64,000 nt of DNA from Ascaphus truei. Lineage: Eukaryota > Chordata > Amphibia > Anura > Ascaphidae. Positions 20,898-30,443 of the stretch are shown in pieces. The notes beneath the pieces were generated by a model. That model worked only from the letters and a program-made list of their open reading frames with translations, made no database searches and had not been told where the DNA came from. The stretch covers positions 17,640,440 through 17,704,439 of the forward strand of contig CM071574.1 in the NCBI GenBank assembly GCA_036426205.1. Reading direction: 5' to 3'. Position 1 is the first letter of the stretch. Every line of letters begins with the position of its first letter. The position numbers and the translations under genes are program-made.

Positions 20898-21428
20898 CTA
20901 GTACTTATATAATTTTAATAAGTAGCACTGCACCTAGTCTTGTATTGTATGAGTTCTGACTGTGTAATACATTTTCAGTCTTCTTAAGAAAAGTTCAACA
21001 TTTATTTGCCCTCCAGTAGTAAACCTCCAACTTCCACTGTGTGGGCGCACTCTAAGTAAATGTGGCTGCTCTTTTAAACGGATAATAACCTTTGTATAGT
21101 ATTACTGTAGGTGTTAATCAAGCATATTATTTTTAATATGGAACTGTGAGAAAGGAAACCTTGTCAAATTTTGCTGCAATGCAGTTCAAGTCTTGGGAAT
21201 CAATTATGTACAGAATCAGCTGCAAAGTGGTACAATTAAACCAAAGCCTACTAATGAGCTCAGCAACAGGCATTTTATCCAGCAGTGAAAATTAGTAAAA
21301 GTGTCAAATCCATGATGGTATTTGAAATCGAAATGTCGGCCACGACACTGGGGTGTTTCAGTTGATGTGCTGCATTGAATGAGTATATGAGCAATCTTTA
21401 AAAACGGGTTAATTAGTGGTTGTGCTGT
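20866..21428. other. Unassigned, begins with a TA array
   Basis: TA array at about 20865-20893, then AT-rich unassigned sequence. No gene seen. Confidence 0.35.
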
Positions 21429-22167
21429 AGGAAGCACACGAGAATCAGGATTGTAAGAAATGTATTCTATGTTTAATCAAGACAGGGTCTGAGGAAAGTG
21501 CGTTTGTGCCCTGAAACATCACATGTCTGTACCTGGTCTGCTTATAGATTAAAAACAGAGTACATTTTTTATAATACAAACCAGTGTAAGTGGGAAGGGA
21601 AGGGGGAACCCTCGCTACTGCCTAGGCACAGGTGCTACAATCAGGGGAAATGACTGAACAACAACTGGGGAGAAAAGGACCCCTATGATGTGTGCACTCA
21701 GCGGTAAGTGATACTGGAAACTAATGAACCTGATAGAGAATCGTAACATGTAATGATGGGTTACTTAAAAACAATTTTAATTGGAGAAATCCTCAAATAA
21801 AATAAAGTTATATGGATAACCCTCTATGTGAGGTGATCCTAAACAAATGACGAAATTAAAATGTGGAAAGGGGATGGGAAAGGTAAGTCCTATTGGTATA
21901 ATAGGTGCTCCTTAAATGGCTTCACTATCTAAGGTAAGTTCACAATGATGATCCCAAAGGTAAGTGGGATATGCTGGGTAAGTATTGGTGCTGTGATAGT
22001 AACTACACACTTCGTTGGCAGACCCTAGGTAAAGTCTAGATAAACACCCACAACACAATAGTGACTCAAAGACAGACAGAGTACTATGACCAATTAAGCA
22101 CACATGATAGGAAATAGACCTGGAGCTGAATAGTTATTCTAAGTCCAGTGCTGCGAGTCAGACAGAT
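21429..22167. repeat. Left inverted terminal repeat of a Penelope-like element
   Basis: 21680-22167 is the reverse complement of 23284-23790, with few differences by eye. The outermost part (21429-21465, AATCAGGATTGTAAGAAATG) matches 23789-23825 inverted. About 210 bases in the left arm (21466-21670) have no partner on the right. Penelope-like elements are known to carry terminal repeats in direct or inverted orientation, and this is the inverted type. Confidence 0.75.
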
Positions 22168-22448
22168 ATGTAGGAAAAACCAGACGTCCCTTTAGGCACC
22201 GCGTACTCGAACACCTTGGCACTATTCGCAACCAGCAGGACACACCGGTAGCCAGACATGTTCTGGAACATCACAATGGGGACAGCAGTGTCCTGACATT
22301 CGCAGACATAGATCAGTATTCACTTGGTTCCAGAAAGGATGACTGGGATGGGATACTACTCCAAAAGGAGTCAAGATGGATATACACACTTGGCACACTA
22401 TCCCCCCAAGGTCTGAATGAGGGATTTGTGTATTATCCCTTTATTTAA
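22161..22448 (+). pseudogene. Penelope-like GIY-YIG endonuclease C-terminal part
   Basis: An uninterrupted frame of about 95 codons ends at TAA 22446-22448. It starts at the inner edge of the left inverted repeat with YVGKTRRPFRHRV, the second half of a GIY-YIG motif (YVG then a conserved Arg), followed by EHL. It continues ARHVLEHHNGDSSVLTFADI and KESRWIYTLGTLSPQGLNEG, the C-terminal phrases of Penelope-like endonucleases. The first Tyr strand (GIY) and all of the RT are missing, so this is a 5'-truncated copy whose remaining coding part is intact. It has no ATG of its own. Confidence 0.8.
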
Positions 22449-23283
22449 CCTTTTTTTTCCCTATGTATGTTTACCAACACCCCATGCTGTATCATTGTGA
22501 TTTCCTGAAGTTCTCTATACTCACCACGAGAGGCCCTCGGTGTCTGTTATTCCCTTTAGGTTTACACATATTCATTCATACTCCTTGCCCAATCAGGCGC
22601 TTTGGCGCTAATATGCATTCAATTATTTTTCCAACAATCAGGTAGCTGCATACTACCTTAAATAGCGTTTGTTTGAGGGTTTCCCTCCAGCCTCGACAAA
22701 GCATTCCCGCGAAACGTACGTCGGCAACAGACGTACTGACGTCATAGGTGGCGCCTCCCGAGACTCTCCGATCCGTCACTTCCGCATACCGCAGCAAACT
22801 TGAGTATTCCTTCCCGTGTGAAGGACTCGTTCGATACACAGACTTTCAGAGTCTGTGTCTTCAGGAGAGGGGAAACAAGTAATACACTCGCTAAGAGGGT
22901 AACTGATACACATTGTATCTAAGTGCCAGCACAGTAGAAGACGTGGCAGTTTGAGACACTGTTGCAGACATATCCAGTCTGCTACACTGTCCAGCTACTG
23001 ATGTCTGTTCAATAAATTTTCTTTTAGTCACCACCTTTGTTTTACCCTGTGTTCATGGCTGTGCAGCGCCATTCTTTCGGCTTGGCTGAATGATTTTTCC
23101 TGCTACACTGTCCAACTACGCAGTGTTTATGTGCTGCCTGCTTTTATGCCTTCACTATCTGATCTATACAATATATATACTGACTCACAATTGTTGTTAT
23201 GATTATGACTCTATAGCACTAGATAGGGCTCCGGGCACAAGACGTTGTCATTTGACACCTTGGCAGACACTTATTGCCTTTGA
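22449..23283 (+). mobile_element. Penelope-like 3' untranslated region and tail
   Basis: Follows the endonuclease stop codon. It includes CATTCCCGCGAAACGTACGT near 22704-22723, the tail phrase of this class, and TCAATAAATTTTCTTTTAG near 23010. It runs into the right inverted repeat. Confidence 0.65.
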
Positions 23284-23825
23284 ATCTGTCTGACTCGCAG
23301 CACTGGACTTAGAATAACTATTCAGCGCCAGGTCTATTTCCTATCAGTTATCATGTGTGCTTAATTGGTCAGAGTACTCTGTCTGACTCTTTGAGTCACT
23401 ATTGTGTTGGGGGTGTTCATGTAGACTTTACCTAGGGTCTGCCAACGAAGTGTGTAGTTACTATCACAGCACCAATACTTACCCAGCATATCCCACTAAC
23501 CTTTGGGATCATCATTGTGAACTTACCTTAGATAGTGAAGCCATTTAAGGAGCACCTATTATACCAATAGGACTTACCTTTCCCATCCCCTTTCCACATT
23601 TTAATTTCGTCATTTGTTTAGGATCACCTCACATAGAGGGTTATCCATATAACTTTATTTTATTTGAGGATTTCTTCAATTAAAATTGTTTTTAAGTTAC
23701 CCATCATTACATGTTACGATTCTCTATCAGGTTCATTAGTTTCCAGTATCACCTACCGCTGAGTGCACACATCATAGGGGTCCTTTTTTACATTTCTTAT
23801 AATCCTGATTCCTGTGCGCTTCCTT
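23284..23825. repeat. Right inverted terminal repeat of the Penelope-like element
   Basis: Inverted counterpart of 21429-22167, lacking the extra 210 bases. It ends near AATCCTGATTCCTGTGCGCT. No target duplication could be confirmed at the outer edges. Confidence 0.75.
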
Positions 23826-25259
23826 CACCAGAACTTGCACATTTTTGATCCAGTTTTGAGATGCTGGGATTAACAATGGGTGAGCACCAGTGGGAGAACA
23901 CTTTGTTTAACTATCTATGAGTAGCGGTGTGCCACTTTGTCTATATTTTCTACTAAAAACTTGCTAATGTTCTAAACTTCTATAGAGGGTTGTTTTTTAT
24001 TGAACTGTCAAATAATCCTACATTTATTGTCAATCTAAACATGAAATCACGTTCTATAAAATATTTTGTGGGCATTTTATATCATGTCGACTCAGGCAAA
24101 GATATACATAGAAATGTAATAATACAAATATACTGTATGCAACTATATTTGAATTGTCAGTAGTTTTAATCAAACAGATGGATGTTTCAAATGCAATGGG
24201 AAGTCTTGAAACGGAGGTGTCACTTTTTTTTTAAGGGGAACAGACAACACTGTTCAAAGTTTCTTGATAGAGGTTTATGTACCACGTTCTGTATCTAAAA
24301 ATGTGAATGTTATATTAGTAAAAAAAAAAAAAGTTTAAAATTTAGTACAATATTTACAGCTCCTGTAGTCTCCAATGGTAAAATTTGCACTGACAGTAAC
24401 GAGGTGTAATTTGTAATTCAACATTGCATCTCCCTTTTTATATTTTCTTTATATTTTTCCAAAGAACATTTTATTTATTTCACATGCATCATGTTCAATG
24501 AACTGTTTTTATTTATTAGATTTTTTTTGGGTGGGTGACCTTCATTCATTTTTTTAATTTAATGTTCTTCTTGACGAACAATTTCTGGGAAATGAATGCC
24601 TTGGCCAGAAATTCACCACAGAGCATTGCATTTTTCAGTTAAACATTATTAGATAGTAATGTTCATCTGTATCTTCCAGATCCTGAATTTAGAAAAGTGT
24701 TCAAATGTAAGTGGAGCTCTTTCATTTTAGTATTCATTTTGCATTACACTGCCTTTCACATCCTGTATGTTATTGCTCTCATCCAACTCACTCCAATGTT
24801 CAAGATACTGTAATAGAATTTACAAAGTTACAATATCTGACTTTTCTGCTTACTGTTCAAATGAAATAATAAATGTATGCTTTAATTACCAGCAAGAAAA
24901 TCTTCCAGTGTGTATCTTGCTTTGCTCAGAATATAACGAGTATAAAATATTACAATATGCATTATTTTGTATGTGTTACCAGGATGCACACACTTGGGCA
25001 GTGGTTTGCATTTAACTCATACACAAGAAGGAAGACATTTTTACATTTTTATTGTGAAGCAATTGATAGTTAACATAATCTGCATTTATAGTTTCCGCTG
25101 TTTGGTGCTACAGCATTTTTTTCCTCTCAAATGATTGTCGACCATTTTAAACCAATAAAAAAATAACTTGCCCCAATTCGTTTCACCTATGTTTCGATCC
25201 AAGTTGTGTGAAAGGTAAAGACAGAAAAAGTTTGTTGGAAATTAAACCTAGAGGTTAAT
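23826..25259. other. Unassigned AT-rich DNA
   Basis: No exon, element end or RNA gene recognised. Several T and A runs. Stops are dense in all frames. Confidence 0.4.
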
Positions 25260-25660
25260 TCGAAAGCTTTTTCTTTTTGCCAATGGGCCTGGATTAACTA
25301 TTTTTTTTTAATGGTTTGTCATTGGTCTGTTTATTGGTAAGTTCCGGGGGGGGGAGGGGAGAGGAGGGTCAGACACTGAAGAAGAGGATGGCTTTTAACA
25401 TTGATGGGGTAAGTGATCTTTTATTTCAGTCTTCCATTGAGTGCCACTATGGCTAGCTAGGCTATCCTTAAGAAAGCCTTGGTAGCCCCACTGTCATTCA
25501 ATTATTTAATTCAACCCTTGATATATGTTGTTTTTTGTATAGATTACATATATGCTTTATTTTATGTATTATTCTTAGCTGTACCAGGTTGATGATTTGC
25601 AAGTTAAAAATAACCCTTTTGGGGGGTGATAATACTGCAATGTTGCTATATTGCAGGCTG
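25260..25660 (+). repeat. Fragment of the modular non-autonomous family
   Basis: Contains CCAATGGGCCTGGATTAACT (compare CCATTGGGCTGGGATT at 8410 and 9450), a G-rich tract, and CACTGAAGAAGAGGATGGC followed by GGGGTAAGTG at 25407-25414. The last part corresponds to the exon-like GAGGAY...GTRAGT module seen near 49.0, 50.0 and 53.7 kb. Confidence 0.5.
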
Positions 25661-26916
25661 ATATATTGAAGTCAAAGAAAGACTCTTTCACTCTCTCCCT
25701 CATTCAGGGGGCTATGCACTAAGCAGTGATAAGTTGTTTTAAGAGCGCAAAGTGCTCTTAGAACGTTAAGTTCCGCCGAGCGCTATTCAATAAGCTACGC
25801 AAACAGGCACTTTGCGCTCTAAAACTGACTTTTTCCTGGAAATTTTTCAAAGTCCAACTTTGCTCGTACGATGAGCTGTATGGATAATAGATTATTTGCC
25901 CATTATTAAACACTGCATTAGCATACCTAAATAAAGTAAATAAAAACACTAGCCAGCTAATCCAATGAATACAAGCAGTAAGAACATCAACAAGGAATTA
26001 ATTAAACCATTAACCAATGAAACCAATTAATTCCTAGACCAACTCAAAATGAATAGTTAAACTAACCAATCAAACCAATGAATTACTACAACATTAATGA
26101 ATGTAAACATTAAAAGACAAAGAAATACATTCAAACAATATCTGAAATAACCATAAAACGCATTAGCTAACATAATACAACATTAACTACAAACGAACAC
26201 CAATCGCAAACATTTTATTACCATTAAGCAGGAAAAAAACAAACAATCACATCCACATAAGAAACGGAAATTAAAAAAAACAACAGCAATACCAAGCCAC
26301 AAATGCCCCCCAAATATTGTCATAATAATGTATTAATCTGTACCCTAAAGTGGTACCGATTAATATATTATCAGTCAATGTGCCTCCCCCAAAAAAATCA
26401 AAAAACACATCCAATGAAGAAACCTGTAAAAAGAGACATTTACAAACATTCAATATATTACTTACCATTAGAAGCGGTGGCCCTCCGACTCCCGGGGTAA
26501 TAGGAAGCTCACGTACCTTGAAGGCCTCCAACAGCATCCGATGCCATCCGCCATGAAGATCCCGATCAGGTACCCAAATCTTCTTTTTTCTTTCTTTAAT
26601 CACCTTCTTCTATCTTCATCTGTCACCATTTCTTGATCTTCTTTATCTTCTATCTTCATCTGTCAATCCAAAAAACCCCATGGTAAATCCCAACAGATGT
26701 TGTCTCGTCGTCTTCTTGGGCTCAAATGAGGCGTCACGGCCTTAAATAGGTCTTGTGACGTCACATTTAGCCTCACAATGGTTAACAGCCATCTGATTGG
26801 CTGTTCAAACCATGTTCTGACTTTATTTTTATTTTTTACATGACGTCACTTAAAGGGAATGATGCCAGCCAATCAGAATGGCTGTGCTTCATTTGCCTTT
26901 AAGATGACGTGACGAA

Positions 26917-27001
26917 GCCGGCGTCACATGGTATTTCAGCCAATCAGATTGTGGGAACCAATTCCACACTCTGATTGGCTGAAATACCATGTGACACCGG
27001 C
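26917..27001. repeat. Palindrome with CCAAT/ATTGG words
   Basis: Arms 26917-26949 and 26970-27001 are nearly perfect inverted copies, each with TATTTCAGCCAATCAGA and GTCACATGG. The spacer is about 20 bp. It lies in a cluster with TGACGTCAC (26758), TGACGTCAC (26841) and repeated GATTGGCTG words, resembling a promoter-proximal cluster. Whether it is functional is unknown. Confidence 0.85.
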
Positions 27002-27042
27002 CATCTTGGAGTTAGTTGTCATCTTAACTATGACCCCTACTT

Positions 27043-27170
27043 CAGGAGATACAGGCCCCGTTATGGGGTGCCGGTATCCCATGCACTTTCAAGCGTCCGC
27101 GTCACGTGACCGGGACATTGAAATTCTGCATGGGATACCGTCACCCCATAACGGGGCCTGTGTCTCCTGA
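27043..27170. repeat. Long palindrome centred on GTCACGTGAC, copy 1
   Basis: Arms starting CAGGAGATACAGGCCCCGTT and ending in the complement are symmetrical about GTCACGTGAC at 27101-27110. It shares its sequence with 44675-44809 and 59016-59150, with a few base differences. Confidence 0.9.
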
Positions 27171-27530
27171 ACAGGGGGTCCTCGGACCTGAAACCAATGC
27201 TGTTCATCTCCGGAGACCCCCTGCTCATGTACACTATTATTCAAATGTATTTATTTAGTGTACGATCGCCTGTAACAGCCTTGCATGGAGATGGAAAATC
27301 TCCATGCAAATGTTACATGCAGCTTTTTTTTCTATCAGCTAGCGTACGGGAAGTTTCAGTGCGCTAGCAGAGGGAAAAAACATTGCACGCACAATAAGCC
27401 AGTTTTGGGTACGTCCGATAGAAAATGGGCTGAGGGCCTTAGTGAATCTCGCCGCCAGAATAATTTTTTATCGGACGTGATAATTTTTTTCAGGCTGGCT
27501 CGAAAGCACGGAGCTTAGTGCATAGCCCCC

Positions 27531-27640
27531 TCAGTCTTCTAAAATCAATATTTCACTCTCTCTCCCTCATTCAGTCTTCTAAAATCAATATTTCACTCTC
27601 TCTCACCATCATTCAGTCTTCTAGAATCCATATATCATTC
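27531..27640. repeat. 40-bp minisatellite (TCAGTCTTCTAAAATC unit)
   Basis: About three units, each ending CACTCTCTCTCCCTCAT-like. The end of one unit (CACTCTCTCCCTCATTCA) is found at 25690-25706, left of the transposon, so the array was split by that insertion. Confidence 0.85.
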
Positions 27641-28406
27641 TTGGGAGATTTCTACTTGATGAATTTAATAAAAAGTCAAAAATTTTAAGTTCGATATAAA
27701 GAGTCAATTTCACCCCGATCACAAACTCAGGTGAACAGTTTTTACATCTGTATTAGGGGTAGATACTCAAAGCTCCGTTAAATCAGGGATATTTCAGGGT
27801 CTGGATGTGAGTAACACCACCTTTCGCTGTGACCTAACTAATGTTACGTTAAATCCCTGCGGTAACTATAGTGGAGCTCTGGGGATATGCGTTGTTAGGG
27901 GGAACACCTCTTTTGCATACCATTAGTACAAACATCCGTTATAGTAACGCAAAGGCTCGTTACAGCTGAAAACTGCACTTAGCGCATCTTTACTGAGCTT
28001 TGAAGATCTCCGTTATCACTTAACAATATGTTAGCTGAAGTTAATGTAGCGTTAAGTATTTAATCGACATCTGTGCAGCTACCAATTAGTGAACTACACA
28101 ACCCGCTCATATAATATTACCAGATTCCTAATGGAAACTATGGGGTGGGATTTATCTTGATTTCTCAAAAGATACGAACAGTGGCATGGTTAATATATTT
28201 TCCCTGACTCGGAATGTAACATTCTCCTTTTAATGTAATTCATTTATTACACCCAATTGGTGGAGAATGCTGGAAGAACTGTATCTTTTACAGATTCCAC
28301 AAAAGTGTTAGCTTTTTGTTAATTTTTTATTCTCATGTTATTTACACCGAAGTTTTTCTGTGTTCATTTAGTTTCTCTCTATTTCCTATAAATCAAGGCC
28401 AAATCT
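27641..28406. other. Unassigned, includes an old GGG-ended element without clear borders
   Basis: 27755-28050 contains AGGGGTAGATACTCAAAGCT and, in the opposite sense, ACTGAGCTTTGAAGATCTCC near 27989, plus several CGTTA/TAACG words. This resembles the GGG-ended elements of the window, but no terminal duplication could be found. The rest is unassigned. Confidence 0.35.
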
Positions 28407-28754
28407 GCCATATGTAGGGTGACCAGTCACCCCGATTTTGCCAGGACAGTCCTGGTTTTTTTTGGCCTGTCCCGGGTGACAGCCTGTCCCGGAAATGTCC
28501 CGGGTTTTGCCCCTGGTGACTGGTTCCCTGCGCGAGCGGCGGCGGTGCGCGGGGGCAGTGTGAGGAGGATGCGGCGGCCATGAGTATTTTTTTCCTTTCC
28601 AATAGTAGAATGTCGGGGGGTGGGGCTTTAGAGTAGAAGCAGGGGATTGGTTGGAGGTCAGAGTATGCCGGGGGCGGGGCTTAGTACCGGGGTGCGGATG
28701 CAGTGAGCTGAGGTATGTCCTGTGTGTCTTGTCTGTCCTGTCTGTGTATCTCCT

Positions 28755-29290
28755 GTATGTCATAGGAGATAAGGAGGGGAAGGCATGGCATGAGGAGGGG
28801 AAGGCATGGCATGAGGAGGGGAAGGCATGGCATGAGGAGGGGAAGACATGATGAGGGAAGGCATGGCATGAGGATGGGAACACATGATGAGGGGAAGGCA
28901 TGGCATGAGGAGGGAAAGGCATGAGGAGGGGAGGGGAAGGCATGGGGAGAGGGGGGGAAGATATGAGGAGGAATGGGGGAGATATTAGGAGATGAGGAGG
29001 GGGACATATGAGGAGGAGAGGGGAAGGTATGAGGGGGAGATGAGGAGGGATGGGGGTGATATGCGGAGGGGGAGGTAAAAAGAGGGGAGGAGATATGAGG
29101 AGGGGAGTTATGAGGCGTGAGGGGGAGATATGAGATGAGAAGGAGATATGAGGAGGGGAGGGGGAGATATGAGGAGTGGAAGGGTAGTATGAGGAGGAGG
29201 TATGAGGAGGGATGGGAGAGATATTAGGAGATAGGTGGTGAGGAGGGGGAGATATGAGGGGGAGGTATGAGAAGAGATGGGGCTGTGTGT
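28755..29290. repeat. Purine-rich minisatellite (GGGAAGGCATGGCATGAGGA type)
   Basis: About 20-bp GAGGGGAAGGCATGGCAT units are near-perfect at 28775-28850 and decay rightward into GAGGAGGGGGAGATATGAG units. The plus strand is almost free of pyrimidines over long stretches. Apparent frames here are low complexity. Confidence 0.85.
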
Positions 29291-29298
29291 AGGTAAGT

Positions 29299-29318
29299 GA
29301 CTGTGTGTGTGTGTCACT

Positions 29319-29349
<31 letters not shown>

Positions 29350-29353
29350 TGTG
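29299..29353. repeat. (GT)n microsatellite
   Basis: GT array with TCACTGTG interruptions. It directly abuts the outer edge of the LTR at 29352. Confidence 0.9.
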
Positions 29354-30443
29354 TCAGGGTTCTGCTCGCCACAAACCAGGACCGGACCGCGAGGCTGAGG
29401 TGGGGTTGTAAAAGCACCGACCTGAGACCGCGCAGACTGATCCGGATTGCGCAGTTCGTTGTCGTACATCGCAGGATCAGGATAGGAGAAGACAGCGTCG
29501 TCATTGTACAAGCCAGGGTCAGGGCTGGAGATATCAGGATAAACATTGTTCAAGCAAGAGTTTGGCAACATGTAGTCAGGAGAGCCCCGCTTCAGCTTAG
29601 GAGCGCGGGGTTGGGCTCTGCGCGAGCGACGGCCATGGCCCATGGTGCTGGTCACAGGAGATGGTAAGTAGACCAGCGTAGCACACCGCTTGCTGCACGG
29701 GTGAACCAGTGCTACAGCGCAAGAGTCCTGAGCGGCTGGGGAATCCTCTGTAACAGCGCAGGAACCAGGACACGGCCTCTCTAGATTAGGGAAAGAGTAG
29801 GCCCCAGGAACCAGGAAGCTGAAGATCCACAGGGAAACCTCCGCTACAGTGCAGGAATCAGGAGACTGAAGGGCGCGGGGGATACCTTTGCCTCAGTGCA
29901 GGAAAGCAGGAAGCTGAAGACATAGGGGATACCTTTGCTTCAGCGCAGGAGAACAAGCGGGAGCTTGAAGGAAGCTGAAGGACGCAGGGCGGAACCTCCG
30001 TATCAGCATAGGAGAACAAGCGGCTTGAAGGGAGCTGAAGGACGCAGGGCGGAACCTGGTATCAGCATCGGAGAACAAGCGGCTTGAAGGAAGCTGAAGG
30101 ACGCAGGGCGGAACCTGGTATCAGCATAGGAGAACAAGCGAGGGCTTGTGGCAAAACAGTCGACATCCAGTTAGGACTATGCTCGGCAGGGAGCATTATG
30201 GGAAGACAATACTTAAAGGCCAGCGGGCCAATCCCCGGAGGGGGGTGTGAAGGTACTGCTCCAATGAATGAATGCAAGTCTAGGTTGCAGTGATAGGCTG
30301 CACAGCTGCAGTAGATACCAGAGGGAGTGTGTATAGCTTTGGTGAGTGAATCCAGGCTGCAGCAAACATCAGGAGAGGTGCTCCAGGACTGCACACGTCT
30401 GCAAGGTAAGGCAACCAGTAAACTGCTGAGCGGATTCCTTACA
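29352..30443 (-). mobile_element. 3' LTR (minus strand) of the embedded LTR element
   Basis: On the minus strand it runs from TGTAAGGAATCCGC (30443) to AACCCTGACA (29352), 1,092 bp with TG...CA ends. It is preceded by a purine tract (30459-30447 read on the minus strand, GTGAAGGGGGGGG) as expected for second-strand priming. Its outer 47 bases recur exactly at 33658-33704, which marks the other LTR end. The start matches the solo LTR at 4812-5240. Confidence 0.75.
29935..30150. repeat. 59-bp tandem repeat inside the LTR
   Basis: Three to four units containing GGAGAACAAGCGGCTTGAAG, AGCTGAAGGACGCAGGGCGG and AACCTGGTATCAGCAT. Unit identity is high in the last three. Tandem U3 repeats of this kind often hold enhancer sequences, but that role is not shown here. 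Confidence 0.85.

Larger units (their letters stand above)
25704..27533. mobile_element. 1.8-kb non-autonomous DNA transposon with 18-bp TIRs and TCA duplication
   Basis: The element spans 25707-27530. Both ends read GGGGGCTATGCACTAAGC as perfect 18-bp inverted repeats. TCA flanks each end (25704-25706 and 27531-27533). G-rich termini with 3-bp duplications are PIF/Harbinger-like, although that superfamily prefers TWA. The element sits in a 40-bp minisatellite. There is no transposase frame. The interior has CRE- and CCAAT-like words (26750-27000) and two large palindromes (26917-27001, 27043-27170). Part of the interior (26150-26220 and 25880-26010) is inverted relative to the copy at 43.8-44.6 kb. 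Confidence 0.85.

Noticed and set aside
28386..28943. 185-codon minus-strand frame, Pro/His/Ser-rich
   Set aside because: Translation of the purine-rich minisatellite and the hAT end; repeats dictate the frame.
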